Source of the DNA: Planctomycetota bacterium
GTDB taxonomy: Bacteria > Planctomycetota > Phycisphaerae > Phycisphaerales > SM1A02
Direction of reading: 5' to 3'
Assembly: GCA_021414025.1 (NCBI GenBank)
Contig: JAIOPG010000008.1
Location: forward strand, 248,001-312,000
DNA length: 64,000 nt
The notes beneath the pieces were generated by a model. The model saw only the letters and a program-made list of their open reading frames with translations, was not told where the DNA came from and searched no databases. A program made the translations under genes and the position numbers. Position 1 is the stretch's first letter. Each line of letters begins with the position of its first letter. This document shows, one piece after another, positions 16,369 through 24,734 of this stretch.

Positions 16369-17898
16369 ATGTCCGACACCGCGACCAAGTCCATGGAAGA
16401 AATCGTCTCGCTCTGCCGGCGGCGCGGCTTCATTTTCCAGAGCTCTGAGATCTACGGCGGCATCAACGGCTTCTGGGATTACGGGCCGCTGGGCACCGAA
16501 CTGAAGCGCAACCTGAAGAACGCCTGGTGGCAGGATGTCGTGCGCAACGAGCTCATCGGGCCGATGGGCGACCCGGTGCAGATCGTCGGGCTCGACTCCT
16601 CGATCATCATGAATCCCAAGGTCTGGATCGCGTCGGGGCACGTGGGCGGCTTCAACGATCCGATGGTGGATTGCCGTGAAAGCAAAGCGCGATATCGCGC
16701 GGACCACCTGATGGTGCTCGGCGCCGCCGAGCCCGCGGCCCGCCTCTACGCCTTCATCGACAATGACACCGAGCAGCGGGCCAAGGCGGAGAAAATCCTG
16801 CTGAAGTACGAGCGCCGCGAGGCGCTCGACGCCGCCCGGCATCTGATCCGCGCCTACACCACGCTCACCGCCGAGGAGCGCGCCCGCTGTGTCGGCCCCG
16901 AAGCCAAGGAGCCGGGCACGCTGACCGAGCCGAGGCAGTTCAACCTGATGTTCAAAACCAACGTGGGCGCCATCGAGGATCCCGCCAACGCCGCGTACCT
17001 GCGCCCCGAAACCGCCCAGGGCATCTTCGCCAACTTCGACAACGTGCTCAACAGCACCCGAGTGCGCGTTCCCTTCGGCATTGCGCAAATTGGAAAAGCA
17101 TTCCGCAACGAGGTGACGCCGCGCAACTTCACCTTCCGCAGCCGCGAGTTCGAGCAGATGGAGCTGGAGTTCTTCATCCGCCCCGAGGAAGCGGCGCAGT
17201 GGTATCCGTGGTGGCGCGACCAGCGCTTCGCGTGGTGGCAGTCGATCGGACTGGCCGGCGCCAACCTGCAATTGCGCGAGCACGACCGCGACGAGCTGGC
17301 CCACTACGCCAAGGTCGGCGCCGGCACCAGCGACATTGAGTACCGCTTCCCCTTCACGGCGCCGGGCTTTGGCGAGCTCGAAGGCGTGGCCCACCGCGGC
17401 GACTTCGACCTGCGCCAGCATGCCGAACACTCCGGCAAGAACGACAAGGCGAAGTATTTCGACCAGGAAAAAAACGAGCGCTACTTCCCGCACGTCATCG
17501 AGCCCTCCGCCGGCGCCGACCGCGGCACGCTGGCGCTTTTGTGCGAAGCCTACACCAAGGATGAGTCGCGGCCCAGCGGCGTCTACATGAAGTTCCATCC
17601 GCGCATGGCCCCGGTGAAGGCAGGCATCTTCCCGCTGGTGAACAAGGACGGCATGCCCGAGATCGCCGAGAAGCTCCACCGCGAGCTCCGCAAGCGGCAT
17701 GTCTGCGAATACGACCCCAAGCAGACCATCGGCAAGCGCTACGCCCGCATGGACGAGGCGGGCACTCCGTTCTGCATCACGATCGATTCGGACACGCTCA
17801 CCGCGCAGACCGTCACGATCCGCCACCGCGACACGCAGCAGCAGGAAAAGATGAACATCGACGCTGTGCCCGCCTGGCTCGACGGCCAAGTGGGCTGA
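16369..17898 (+). CDS. glyQS: Glycyl-tRNA synthetase, homodimeric (archaeal/eukaryotic-type)
   Basis: 509 residues, class II synthetase. N-terminal 'CRRRGFIFQSSEIYGGINGFWDYGPLG' is diagnostic of the single-chain GlyRS. Also visible are 'RPETAQGIFANFDNV', motif 2 'FRNEVTPRNFTFRSREFEQ', motif 3 around 'DRGTLALLCEAYT', and a C-terminal anticodon-binding domain ending 'VTIRHRDTQQQEKM'. It charges tRNA-Gly in the cytoplasm. The frame stays open far upstream, but the start at 16369 matches the family start and follows the dadA intergenic promoter. A short A/T-rich inverted repeat (AGTCAA...TTGACT, 17930-17948) sits at the convergent junction downstream. Confidence 0.96.
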   Translation: MSDTATKSMEEIVSLCRRRGFIFQSSEIYGGINGFWDYGPLGTELKRNLKNAWWQDVVRNELIGPMGDPVQIVGLDSSIIMNPKVWIASGHVGGFNDPMVDCRESKARYRADHLMVLGAAEPAARLYAFIDNDTEQRAKAEKILLKYERREALDAARHLIRAYTTLTAEERARCVGPEAKEPGTLTEPRQFNLMFKTNVGAIEDPANAAYLRPETAQGIFANFDNVLNSTRVRVPFGIAQIGKAFRNEVTPRNFTFRSREFEQMELEFFIRPEEAAQWYPWWRDQRFAWWQSIGLAGANLQLREHDRDELAHYAKVGAGTSDIEYRFPFTAPGFGELEGVAHRGDFDLRQHAEHSGKNDKAKYFDQEKNERYFPHVIEPSAGADRGTLALLCEAYTKDESRPSGVYMKFHPRMAPVKAGIFPLVNKDGMPEIAEKLHRELRKRHVCEYDPKQTIGKRYARMDEAGTPFCITIDSDTLTAQTVTIRHRDTQQQEKMNIDAVPAWLDGQVG

Positions 17899-17937
17899 GC
17901 GCGACTTCTAAGCGTTCGGGCCAGCGCAGAGTCAATT

Positions 17938-19059
17938 TTATTTTGACTGAATCGTGGCCTTGCCCTCGCTGAGGGCCTTCACGTTGTCGGGATTCGCCAT
18001 CCATGCCTTGGCCGCCGCGTCATCCCGAAGTGTGGCGTTCAGGAACTCCAGCACGACTTCATTTGTGACCGCGGAGACGAGTTGCGGATCGGTCGGATCC
18101 TTCGCCCCCGCATCAAGCGCCAGCGCCCGGGACTTGCCGCCGAAGCTTGAGTGCGTGGCGCCCTCGACGAACACCAGCCACGCGGGCGGGCCACCGGCCG
18201 CGGTACCGCGGGAAAACTTGAATCCATCCTTGCGGGCCTCCGGTGTTTCGTCGGTGGCGGGCGTCGTGTCGAGCGAGCCGGTGAAGTAGAGCATCGGCAC
18301 GGAAATTTTCTTCCATGAGTCCTGGGTGAGCGCCTTGCTGGTGAGCCCCTGTCCGGAAATGATCACGCCCGCCTTGAAGCGCGGTTCGATGTAACTCTTG
18401 AGGCCTTCCATGTACGACTTGACCGTCCGGTCCAGCCCGCGGGCCTCCATGCCGGCGGCCAGCGCGGCCGTGAACGCACCCGCCGAATGCCCCGCCACCG
18501 CGATTCGGGTGCGATCGATTTTGCTGCTGCCGCCCCTCGCGCCGAACAAACCCGAATTCGCTTCGATGGTGTCGAGTGAATCTAGGATGAAGACGAGATC
18601 CTGGACTCGGCCGCGCAGATCCACGGTCTTGACCACCGCCCTGGGATTCTTGACCAGCTCCTTCGGATCCTTCATGTACTTGGCGCTGTCGGCGTGCGTC
18701 GGACGAATGACCACGAAGCCGCGCGCTGCAAGGTATTCCGCCAGCAATGGAAACGCCTCGTCGGAGCCGCCCATTCCGTGCGAGAAAACAACCAGCGGAT
18801 AGGGCGGCGGAATTTTCGCGTTGGCGTCCAGCGGCTCGGCCGGGGCAATCACTGTGATCTCAAGGGATTTCGAGCGCTTCTCATCCTTGAGGTTGAGTGT
18901 CGCGACAGGAGAAACTTTATAGAGCGGCTTGGAAACGGCTGCGTCCGGCGCTCGCTGAAATCCGATCGCCAGCATCGCGAACAGCGCAACCAGACCGCGC
19001 CACGAGGATCGGGATCGAATCCACCGTCTTCCGCCGCGGCTGGCGATCGAAGCGCGCAT
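17938..19059 (-). CDS. Exported alpha/beta hydrolase (PAF-acetylhydrolase / dienelactone hydrolase-like)
   Basis: 373 residues. A basic N-terminus and hydrophobic helix (about 20-35) look like a signal peptide or anchor. Catalytic elements: oxyanion region 'PLVVFSHGMGGSDEAFPLL', nucleophile S192 in 'GHSAG', Asp in 'FTGSLDTTPATDE', and His in 'EGATHSSFGG'. This arrangement resembles the chlorophyllase/PAF-AH group of ester hydrolases; the substrate is unknown. The start ATG overlaps the gap stop by one base (ATGA), so it is co-translated with gap, an unexpected pairing. Confidence 0.82.
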   Translation of the reverse strand: MRASIASRGGRRWIRSRSSWRGLVALFAMLAIGFQRAPDAAVSKPLYKVSPVATLNLKDEKRSKSLEITVIAPAEPLDANAKIPPPYPLVVFSHGMGGSDEAFPLLAEYLAARGFVVIRPTHADSAKYMKDPKELVKNPRAVVKTVDLRGRVQDLVFILDSLDTIEANSGLFGARGGSSKIDRTRIAVAGHSAGAFTAALAAGMEARGLDRTVKSYMEGLKSYIEPRFKAGVIISGQGLTSKALTQDSWKKISVPMLYFTGSLDTTPATDETPEARKDGFKFSRGTAAGGPPAWLVFVEGATHSSFGGKSRALALDAGAKDPTDPQLVSAVTNEVVLEFLNATLRDDAAAKAWMANPDNVKALSEGKATIQSK

Positions 19060-20078
19060 CACGCCTTGTCTTTGGCCGCCATCATGCGGAGCATGTCCAG
19101 ACAGCGCGTGGCGTAGCCGCTCTCGTTGTCGTACCAGCTCACCACCTTGAAGAATCGGTCGTTCAACTGGATGCAGGCGCGGGCGTCGTAGATGCTGCTG
19201 CGCGGATCGCTCATGAAATCGCTCGACACGACCTCCTCCTCCGTGTATCCGAGCACATCCTTCATGGCGCCCTCGGACGCAATCTTCATGGCCGCGTGGA
19301 TGCGGTCCAGGCTGGTCGGCTTCACGGTGCGGAAGGTCAGGTCGACGCAACTCACGTTGGCCAGCGGAACGCGGAAGCTCATGCCGGTGAGCTTGCCCTT
19401 GGTCGCGGGCAGGCAGAGCGCCACCGCCTTGGCGGCGCCGGTGCTGGCGGGAATGATGTTCTGGTAGGCGTTGCGCCCGCCGCGCCAATCCTTCTTGGAC
19501 GGCCCGTCCTGCGTCGGCTGGGTCGCGGTCGCGGCGTGCACCGTCGTCATCAGGCCTTCCTCGAGTCCGAACTCGTCCATGATCACCTTCACGATCGGCG
19601 CCAGGCAATTGGTGGTGCAGCTGGCGTTGCTCACAATGGTGTGGCGCGACGGGTCGTACTGCTCGTGGTTCACCTTGTAGACCAGCGTCGGAATTTCCTG
19701 CTCGCTCTTGGTCGGCGCCGAGATCAGCACGCGCTTGGCGCCGGCCGCGATGTGACCCTTGGCCCCCTCGAAATCGGTGAAGCGCCCCGTGCTCTCCAGC
19801 ACATACTGGCAGCCGAGATCCTTCCACGGCAGCTTGCCCGGCTCGCGCTCGCTCATGGTGCGCGTGGTCATGCCGGCGACGGAGAAGGAATCACCGGAGG
19901 CCTTCACCTGCTGCTTGAAGCGGCCATGCGTGGTGTCGTACTGCAGCAGGTAGGCGAGGTTGTCTGCGGGGACCAGGTCGTTGACGCCGACGATCTCGAA
20001 ACCACCCTGCTCAACCGCGGCCCGATAGACCAGCCGGCCGATGCGACCAAAACCATTGATGCCGATTCGAATTGCCAC
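19059..20078 (-). CDS. gap: Glyceraldehyde-3-phosphate dehydrogenase, type I
   Basis: 339 residues. NAD-binding '[16 protein letters not shown]' and D34 in '[10 protein letters not shown]' (NAD preference), catalytic C154 in '[13 protein letters not shown]', and '[11 protein letters not shown]' near the C-terminus. It interconverts glyceraldehyde-3-phosphate and 1,3-bisphosphoglycerate in glycolysis/gluconeogenesis. The start is GTG at 20078: AAGGAG lies 6 bases before it and the protein begins at the family's usual residue, while the longer ATG start at 20147 adds an unconserved 23 residues. Confidence 0.97.
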   Translation of the reverse strand: MAIRIGINGFGRIGRLVYRAAVEQGGFEIVGVNDLVPADNLAYLLQYDTTHGRFKQQVKASGDSFSVAGMTTRTMSEREPGKLPWKDLGCQYVLESTGRFTDFEGAKGHIAAGAKRVLISAPTKSEQEIPTLVYKVNHEQYDPSRHTIVSNASCTTNCLAPIVKVIMDEFGLEEGLMTTVHAATATQPTQDGPSKKDWRGGRNAYQNIIPASTGAAKAVALCLPATKGKLTGMSFRVPLANVSCVDLTFRTVKPTSLDRIHAAMKIASEGAMKDVLGYTEEEVVSSDFMSDPRSSIYDARACIQLNDRFFKVVSWYDNESGYATRCLDMLRMMAAKDKA

Positions 20079-20116
20079 GGGAATCTCCTTGGTTGAAAAC
20101 CAGTTGCGAAGGGGTG

Positions 20117-20122
20117 AAGATA
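20117..20122 (-). promoter_or_regulatory. Putative -10 of gap
   Basis: TATCTT on the minus strand, 38 bases before the GTG start; the leader carries an AAGGAG ribosome site. Confidence 0.35.
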
Positions 20123-20162
20123 GATCGTCCTCGCCCCCTTCGTCCACTGCCGCATTTTGCGG

Positions 20163-21008
20163 CTAGACCGGCGGCTTTGGATGGCGGCGAACTTCGCGCG
20201 CCTGCTTGCGCAACGCCACGTCGTAGAGGCCGGGGAAGGCATTGATGACGCCTGAGGCCAGGCGCACTGCGAGGCTGGTCCAGACCTCGCTCCGCGGGCG
20301 GCGCAGGCAGCGCACCACCGCGTCGGCGACCTGCTGCGGAGTCTGCACGAACATCTTCGGCGCATGATCAGGCACGGTCTTGCCCTGTGGATCGATGCCG
20401 GCGCGCAGAACGGACTGCTCGAAGAATTCCGTGGCCGTCGCCACCGGATGCACGCTCGAGACTTCGATGCCGTGGGGCTCCAATTCAAAGCGCATGGCGC
20501 GGGTCATCATGGCTTGCGCGGACTTGGTGGCCGCGTAGGCTCCGAAATAGGGAATGGTGAACTTGGCCAGGCAGCTCGAGCACATCAGCAGGTGGCCGCG
20601 CCGCTTCTGGCGAATCATCTGCTGTGCCGCCAGCGAGAGCAGCTCGGTGGCCGCGAAGAAATTCAACTCGAACATGGCGCGGATCTCCGCCATGGACATC
20701 TCATGGACCGCTTTTTCCATGCCGTACCCGGCGTTGGCGAAGACCACGTCGACACCGCCGAAGATCCGCTCTCCTTCTTGCAGCATGCGTTGTGCCGCGC
20801 CGGGCACGGCCGCGTCCAGCTGCAGCGCCACGGCCTCGCCGCCGCGGTCACGGATCCGCGCCACCACCCCTTCGAGCCGATCCGCGCGCCGAGCCACCAG
20901 CAGCACGCGCATGCCGGCGCGGGCCATGGCCTCCGCGGTCGCGGCGCCAATGCCGGAGCTGGCGCCGGTCACGATCGCCGCTCGATTTTGAAGGGATCCA
21001 ATCGCCAT
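20163..21008 (-). CDS. Short-chain dehydrogenase/reductase (SDR)
   Basis: 281 residues, classical SDR. Cofactor loop 'VTGASSGIG' (13-21) with 'VARRADRLEG' (basic residues suggest NADP), 'FANAGYG' in place of NNAG, catalytic Ser in 'LLMCSSCLAKF' and 'YAATKSAQ' (Tyr-x3-Lys). The C-terminal segment with Pro/Arg-rich end resembles membrane-associated SDRs acting on lipids. The substrate is unknown. TACGCT, on the minus strand 12 bases before the ATG, shares its TA with the -10 of the divergent channel gene. Confidence 0.85.
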   Translation of the reverse strand: MAIGSLQNRAAIVTGASSGIGAATAEAMARAGMRVLLVARRADRLEGVVARIRDRGGEAVALQLDAAVPGAAQRMLQEGERIFGGVDVVFANAGYGMEKAVHEMSMAEIRAMFELNFFAATELLSLAAQQMIRQKRRGHLLMCSSCLAKFTIPYFGAYAATKSAQAMMTRAMRFELEPHGIEVSSVHPVATATEFFEQSVLRAGIDPQGKTVPDHAPKMFVQTPQQVADAVVRCLRRPRSEVWTSLAVRLASGVINAFPGLYDVALRKQAREVRRHPKPPV

Positions 21009-21020
21009 AATGGAGGGCGC

Positions 21021-21030
21021 AGCGTATCCT
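21021..21030. promoter_or_regulatory. Symmetric -10 element shared by the SDR and channel genes
   Basis: AGCGTATCCT holds TATCCT on the plus strand (8 bases before the channel ATG) and TACGCT on the minus strand (12 bases before the SDR ATG), with one common TA. Confidence 0.4.
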
Positions 21031-21038
21031 GCTCGCCG

Positions 21039-22187
21039 ATGCGAGGAATCCGACTCTTTTCCGTGGCCGCCGGCGCCGCACTGTTGATCGCGGCCGCGCT
21101 CGCGACCGGCTGCGCCAGCGCCGGCAAGACACCGGATTCCAAGCACCAGCGCGGCATCGAAAGCCTGGACAATCGCGAGCCGCTGAAAGTCGGCGTGATC
21201 GACCTTCCCCCCTACGCGTTCCGATCGGGCGGCGGGCATTGGTCGGGCCTGGCGGTCACGCTCTTCCATCAGATCGCCAAGTCCTCCAGCCTGAAATACT
21301 CCTTCGTGGAATTCAAGGACATGCCGGAGCTGGTGCGGGCCATCGAATCGAATTCCATCGACCTGGCCGCGATCGCGGTGGATCCCACCCCCGAATATGA
21401 ATTGATCATGAATTTCTCGAACTCGTTCGACGAGAGCGGCACCAGCATCGTCATCCGCAAGCAGAAGTCGCTTCCGTTCCTGGAGATGATCGAGCAAATC
21501 TGGCAATCCAACATTCCCGCCTTCACCGGCATCGTGCTGCTGGTGCTCTGCGTGGTCGGCATCCTGGTGGGCTTCGCCGAGCGGAAGAAGAACCCGTCGC
21601 ATTTCGGTGGAAGCTTCCTGGGCACCATCGGCGAGGGGTTGTGGTGGAGCTCCTCCACCATGAGCACGGTGGGCTACGGCGACCGCGTGCCGACCACCCG
21701 CAGGGGCCGCGCGCTGGGCGGGCTGTGGATGCTGATCTCCTTCGGGCTCATGACGGTCCTGGCGGGCATGTTCTCGAGTGTCCTCACCATGTCGCAGTTC
21801 AACTCGCTCATTCGCTCGGTCAACGACCTGGCGCAGACCCGGTGCGGCGCCGTGGAGAATTCCGCCGCGTACGACGACGGCAAGGACTTGAAGCTCGCCA
21901 TGAGCCCCTACTCGACGCAGGAAGATGCTCTGACCGCCCTGGCCAAGGGAGAGATCGGCGCCGTGCTGGGCGACACCGTGCAGATGCGGTGGATCCTGGA
22001 GCAGCCCGAATGGAAGGGTCTGGCCATGCTGCCCGCGCCGCTGGTCACCCTGTATGCCGCGTTTCCAATCTCCAACAGCGTGGATCAGCGCACCCTCGAC
22101 GTCATCAATTTCCACCTGCTCAAGATCACCGACTCACCGGAGTGGGAAAACATCCGCCACCTCTTTCTCGGAGCCCAGCATGAATGA
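21039..22187 (+). CDS. GluR0-like ligand-gated potassium channel (prokaryotic ionotropic glutamate receptor type)
   Basis: 382 residues in the order signal-S1-M1-P-M2-S2. Residues 1-25 form a signal, with a possible lipobox 'LATGC'. S1 (about 48-155) is a periplasmic solute-binding half domain ('PLKVGVIDLPPYAF'). M1 is about 159-181. The pore loop is 'SSSTMSTVGYGDRVPTT', with the K+ selectivity filter TVGYGD at 210-215. M2 is about 225-250 and S2 about 255-382. Synechocystis GluR0 has this plan and a similar size (about 397). The S1 arginine that grips the ligand alpha-carboxylate in glutamate receptors appears replaced: in 'DPTPEYELIMNFS' the aligned residue is Y120. The ligand is therefore probably not a standard amino acid. 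It overlaps btpA by 8 bases. Confidence 0.88.
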   Translation: MRGIRLFSVAAGAALLIAAALATGCASAGKTPDSKHQRGIESLDNREPLKVGVIDLPPYAFRSGGGHWSGLAVTLFHQIAKSSSLKYSFVEFKDMPELVRAIESNSIDLAAIAVDPTPEYELIMNFSNSFDESGTSIVIRKQKSLPFLEMIEQIWQSNIPAFTGIVLLVLCVVGILVGFAERKKNPSHFGGSFLGTIGEGLWWSSSTMSTVGYGDRVPTTRRGRALGGLWMLISFGLMTVLAGMFSSVLTMSQFNSLIRSVNDLAQTRCGAVENSAAYDDGKDLKLAMSPYSTQEDALTALAKGEIGAVLGDTVQMRWILEQPEWKGLAMLPAPLVTLYAAFPISNSVDQRTLDVINFHLLKITDSPEWENIRHLFLGAQHE

Positions 22188-22983
22188 CTCGTCCGCGTTT
22201 CTCGGCGTCCCCCGCTGCCTGATCGGCATGGTGCATCTGGCGGCGCTGCCGGGATCGCCCCGCTCGGAGCTGCGCGTCTCGGAGATCGCCCGCCAGGCGG
22301 TGATCGAAGCCAAATTGCTCGAGAAGGCCGGCTTCGACGCCATCCTGATCGAGAACATGAACGACCTGCCCTACCTGCGGCGGAATGTGGGCAGCGAGAT
22401 CACCGCGGCGATGACGGCCTGCGCCCTGTCCATCCGCGCGGCGGTCGAGGTGCCGATCGGGCTGCAGATCCTGGCCGGTGCGAATTGCGAGGCGATGAGC
22501 GCGGCCCACGCCTGCGGCGCCTCCTTCATCCGCGCCGAGGGCTTCGCGCTGGCCGCCATCGCCGACGAGGGGATCTTCGACCAGGCCGACGCGGGGCCGC
22601 TGCTGCGCCACCGCAAGATGCTGGGGGCCGAACGCGTGCTGATCGCGGCCGATGTCCTCAAGAAGCACTCGAGCCATGCCATCACGTCGGATCTCAGCGC
22701 CGCCGAGCAGACCCGCACCCTGATGTTCTGCGGCGCGGACGCGGTCATCGTGACCGGCAGCGCCACCGGGCAGCCCGTCAACTTCGAGCAGCTGGGCCTG
22801 GTGAAGGAGGTCTCGCGCGTGCCGGTGCTGGTGGGTTCGGGGGCGCGGGCCGACAACGTTTCCGAGCTGCTGGAGATCGCCGACGCCATCATCGTCGGCA
22901 GCGACCTGAAGCGCGGCGGTCGCTGGCAGAATCCGATCGACCCGGCGCGAGCCAAGGCTTTTGTGAAGGCGGCACGGCGATAG
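22180..22983 (+). CDS. BtpA/SgcQ-family TIM-barrel protein
   Basis: 267 residues. N-terminal 'CLIGMVHLAALPGSPRS', 'AKLLEKAGFDAILIENMNDLPY', and later 'ADAVIVTGSATGQPVN' and 'PVLVGSGARADNVSELLEIADAIIVGSDLK' are hallmarks of the BtpA family. In cyanobacteria BtpA is needed for stable photosystem I. Outside phototrophs the family (SgcQ and relatives) has no settled function, and its fold suggests a phosphosugar or nucleoside enzyme. It starts inside the end of the channel gene, so expression is coupled to it. Confidence 0.85.
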   Translation: MNDSSAFLGVPRCLIGMVHLAALPGSPRSELRVSEIARQAVIEAKLLEKAGFDAILIENMNDLPYLRRNVGSEITAAMTACALSIRAAVEVPIGLQILAGANCEAMSAAHACGASFIRAEGFALAAIADEGIFDQADAGPLLRHRKMLGAERVLIAADVLKKHSSHAITSDLSAAEQTRTLMFCGADAVIVTGSATGQPVNFEQLGLVKEVSRVPVLVGSGARADNVSELLEIADAIIVGSDLKRGGRWQNPIDPARAKAFVKAARR

Positions 22984-23042
22984 CACGGCGAGGCGCGGGC
23001 GCGCCTCGCGCGATACCGCTCTCGGCGCCGCGTGGGTTTGGC

Positions 23043-23048
23043 TAGGAT
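23043..23048 (+). promoter_or_regulatory. Putative -10 of the aminotransferase gene
   Basis: TAGGAT preceded by GC, exactly 6 bases before the ATG at 23055. Confidence 0.4.
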
Positions 23049-23054
23049 TGCCGC

Positions 23055-23915
23055 ATGCAGGTTTGGCTCAACGGCCGCATTCTTCCCCTTGAAAAGGCCA
23101 TGATCAGCCCGCTGGACCGCGGGTTTTTGTTTGGCGACGGCGTCTACGAAATGGTTCGCTTCTTCGATCGCGTCGGCATGGCCATGGCGGCGCACATCGA
23201 GCGCCTCGACCGCAGCCTGAGGCTTTCGCGCATCGAGGGATTCGACGCCTCCGGGCTGCCCGCGCTCTGCGAGAGCCTGCTCGATGCGGAGGATCTGCGC
23301 GACGCGAGCGTGTATCTGCAGATCACCCGCGGCGCGGCCGCCACGCGATCGCATCTGCCCCCCGCCGGCATCCAACCCACAGTCTTCGCCATGGCTTCAC
23401 CCTGCGGCGCATTGAGCACGCTCGAGGCCGCGGAGCCGATCGCGCTTTCCGTGCAACCCGATCAGCGCTGGCAGCGCTGCGAGATCAAGTCGATCAGCCT
23501 GATGGGCAGCATCCTGCCCATGCTTGAGGCGCGTGTGCACGGCGCGGAGGAGGCCATCCTGGTTCGCGACGGTCGGGTCAGCGAGGGATCGAGCTCGAAT
23601 GTCTTCGTGGTGCGCGGCCGCGAGGTCGCCACGCCGCCCATCGATAGCGACCCGGCGATTCTCCACGGCACCATGCGCACGCTGGCGATCGACGCGGCGC
23701 GGCAGATCGGCCTGAAGGTCGCCATCCGGCCGGTGATGGAAGCGGAGCTTGCGGCGGCGGACGAGATCTGGATCACCAGCAGCCGCCGCGTGCTGGCGGG
23801 ATGCGTCGCGCTCAACGGCGCGCCCTTTGGCGGCGGCCGTCCGGCGAAGCTGGGCGACGACGTCGTCCGCGCCATGCGCCGGGCGGTGGAAAATCTCCTG
23901 GTCAAGATTCCCTAG
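23055..23915 (+). CDS. Class IV (fold type IV) aminotransferase, D-amino-acid or branched-chain type
   Basis: 286 residues. 'PLDRGFLFGDGVYEMVRFF' near the N-terminus, the PLP lysine in 'QRCEIKSISLMGSILPML', and 'EAILVRDGRVSEGSSSNVFVV' are class IV motifs. 'DRGFLFGDGVYE' and the short length favour D-alanine transaminase or a 4-amino-4-deoxychorismate lyase-like enzyme over IlvE, but sequence alone does not settle this. The reaction moves an amino group between an amino acid and a 2-oxo acid with PLP. A 71-base gap from btpA holds its own -10, and coaX follows after 12 bases. Confidence 0.85.
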   Translation: MQVWLNGRILPLEKAMISPLDRGFLFGDGVYEMVRFFDRVGMAMAAHIERLDRSLRLSRIEGFDASGLPALCESLLDAEDLRDASVYLQITRGAAATRSHLPPAGIQPTVFAMASPCGALSTLEAAEPIALSVQPDQRWQRCEIKSISLMGSILPMLEARVHGAEEAILVRDGRVSEGSSSNVFVVRGREVATPPIDSDPAILHGTMRTLAIDAARQIGLKVAIRPVMEAELAAADEIWITSSRRVLAGCVALNGAPFGGGRPAKLGDDVVRAMRRAVENLLVKIP

Positions 23916-23918
23916 AAT
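23913..23918 (+). promoter_or_regulatory. Putative -10 of coaX
   Basis: TAGAAT, beginning at the aminotransferase stop codon and ending 9 bases before the coaX ATG; it may allow separate expression inside the gene string. Confidence 0.3.
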
Positions 23919-23927
23919 CAGGCTCCC

Positions 23928-24734
23928 ATGTCCGCACTGCTCGCCATTTCCGTCGGCAACACCTGCACCTCCTTCGGCCGTTTCGTCGACCGCAAGCTGG
24001 TGGCGTCGGAGCGCGTCGAGAACGCGCAGGAGCAAGCCATCGTCGACGGCATCGCGACCGCATGGGGCGAGCTGGCCGACCCGGACGCGATCGTGGTGAT
24101 CGCCAGCGTGAATGACGCCTTCGCCGCGCCGCTCAAGAGCAAGATCGAGAAGCGCCTGAAGACCGAGGTGCTGCGCATCGGCAGCGACTTGCCCGTGCCC
24201 ATCGGCATCTGCCTGGACGCCGGCGCCACTCCCGGCCAGGACCGGTTGCTCGCCGCCGCCGCGGCCTACGACTCGCTCAAGCAGGCGGTCGTGGTGGTCG
24301 ATGCGGGCACCGCGATGACCGTTGACTTCGTCGATGGCGAGGGTGTCTTCCACGGCGGAGCCATCATTCCCGGCGCCGCGCTGCAGTTGAAGTCTCTTCA
24401 CGAGCACACGGCGGCGCTGCCCCGTGTGGCCTTCGCCCAGCCCGATCCCAAGGAGCCCTTCGGAAGAAACACCGCGGCGGCGATGCTGCTGGGTGTCTAC
24501 GAAGGAATGCGCGGCGCCATGCACCGGCTGGTGGAGCGCTACGCCGAGCACTACAAGGCCTTTCCCATGGTGGTGGTCACCGGCGGCGACGCCGACGTGC
24601 TCTTCACCGACGACGACCTGGTCGACCGCCACGTGCCCGACCTGGTGCTGATGGGCATCCGCGTGGCGGCGGAGAAATCCATCGAAGAGGACTCGTCCGA
24701 TCACGACGCCTCCGTCGACGCGCGGGAGGAATGA
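23928..24734 (+). CDS. coaX: Type III pantothenate kinase
   Basis: 268 residues. ASKHA-fold kinase motifs: 'LLAISVGNTCTSFGRF' (phosphate 1, Asp replaced by Val-Gly-Asn in the usual 'IDIGNT'), 'ATPGQDRLLAAAAAYDSL' (GxDR), 'VVVVDAGTAMTVDFVD' (phosphate 2) and 'GGAIIPGAALQLKSLHEHTAALP' (G-x-I-x-PG). It phosphorylates pantothenate, the first step of CoA synthesis. 'SVGNT' in place of 'DIGNT' is a departure at a position that normally helps bind metal/phosphate, which may affect activity. The stop overlaps the next gene by four bases (ATGA). Confidence 0.9.
   Translation: MSALLAISVGNTCTSFGRFVDRKLVASERVENAQEQAIVDGIATAWGELADPDAIVVIASVNDAFAAPLKSKIEKRLKTEVLRIGSDLPVPIGICLDAGATPGQDRLLAAAAAYDSLKQAVVVVDAGTAMTVDFVDGEGVFHGGAIIPGAALQLKSLHEHTAALPRVAFAQPDPKEPFGRNTAAAMLLGVYEGMRGAMHRLVERYAEHYKAFPMVVVTGGDADVLFTDDDLVDRHVPDLVLMGIRVAAEKSIEEDSSDHDASVDAREE

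Noticed and set aside
17930-17948. AGTCAA...TTGACT hairpin as terminator between glyQS and the hydrolase gene
   Set aside because: The stem is only six A/T-rich base pairs, lacks a following T-run and overlaps the hydrolase stop; too weak to call.
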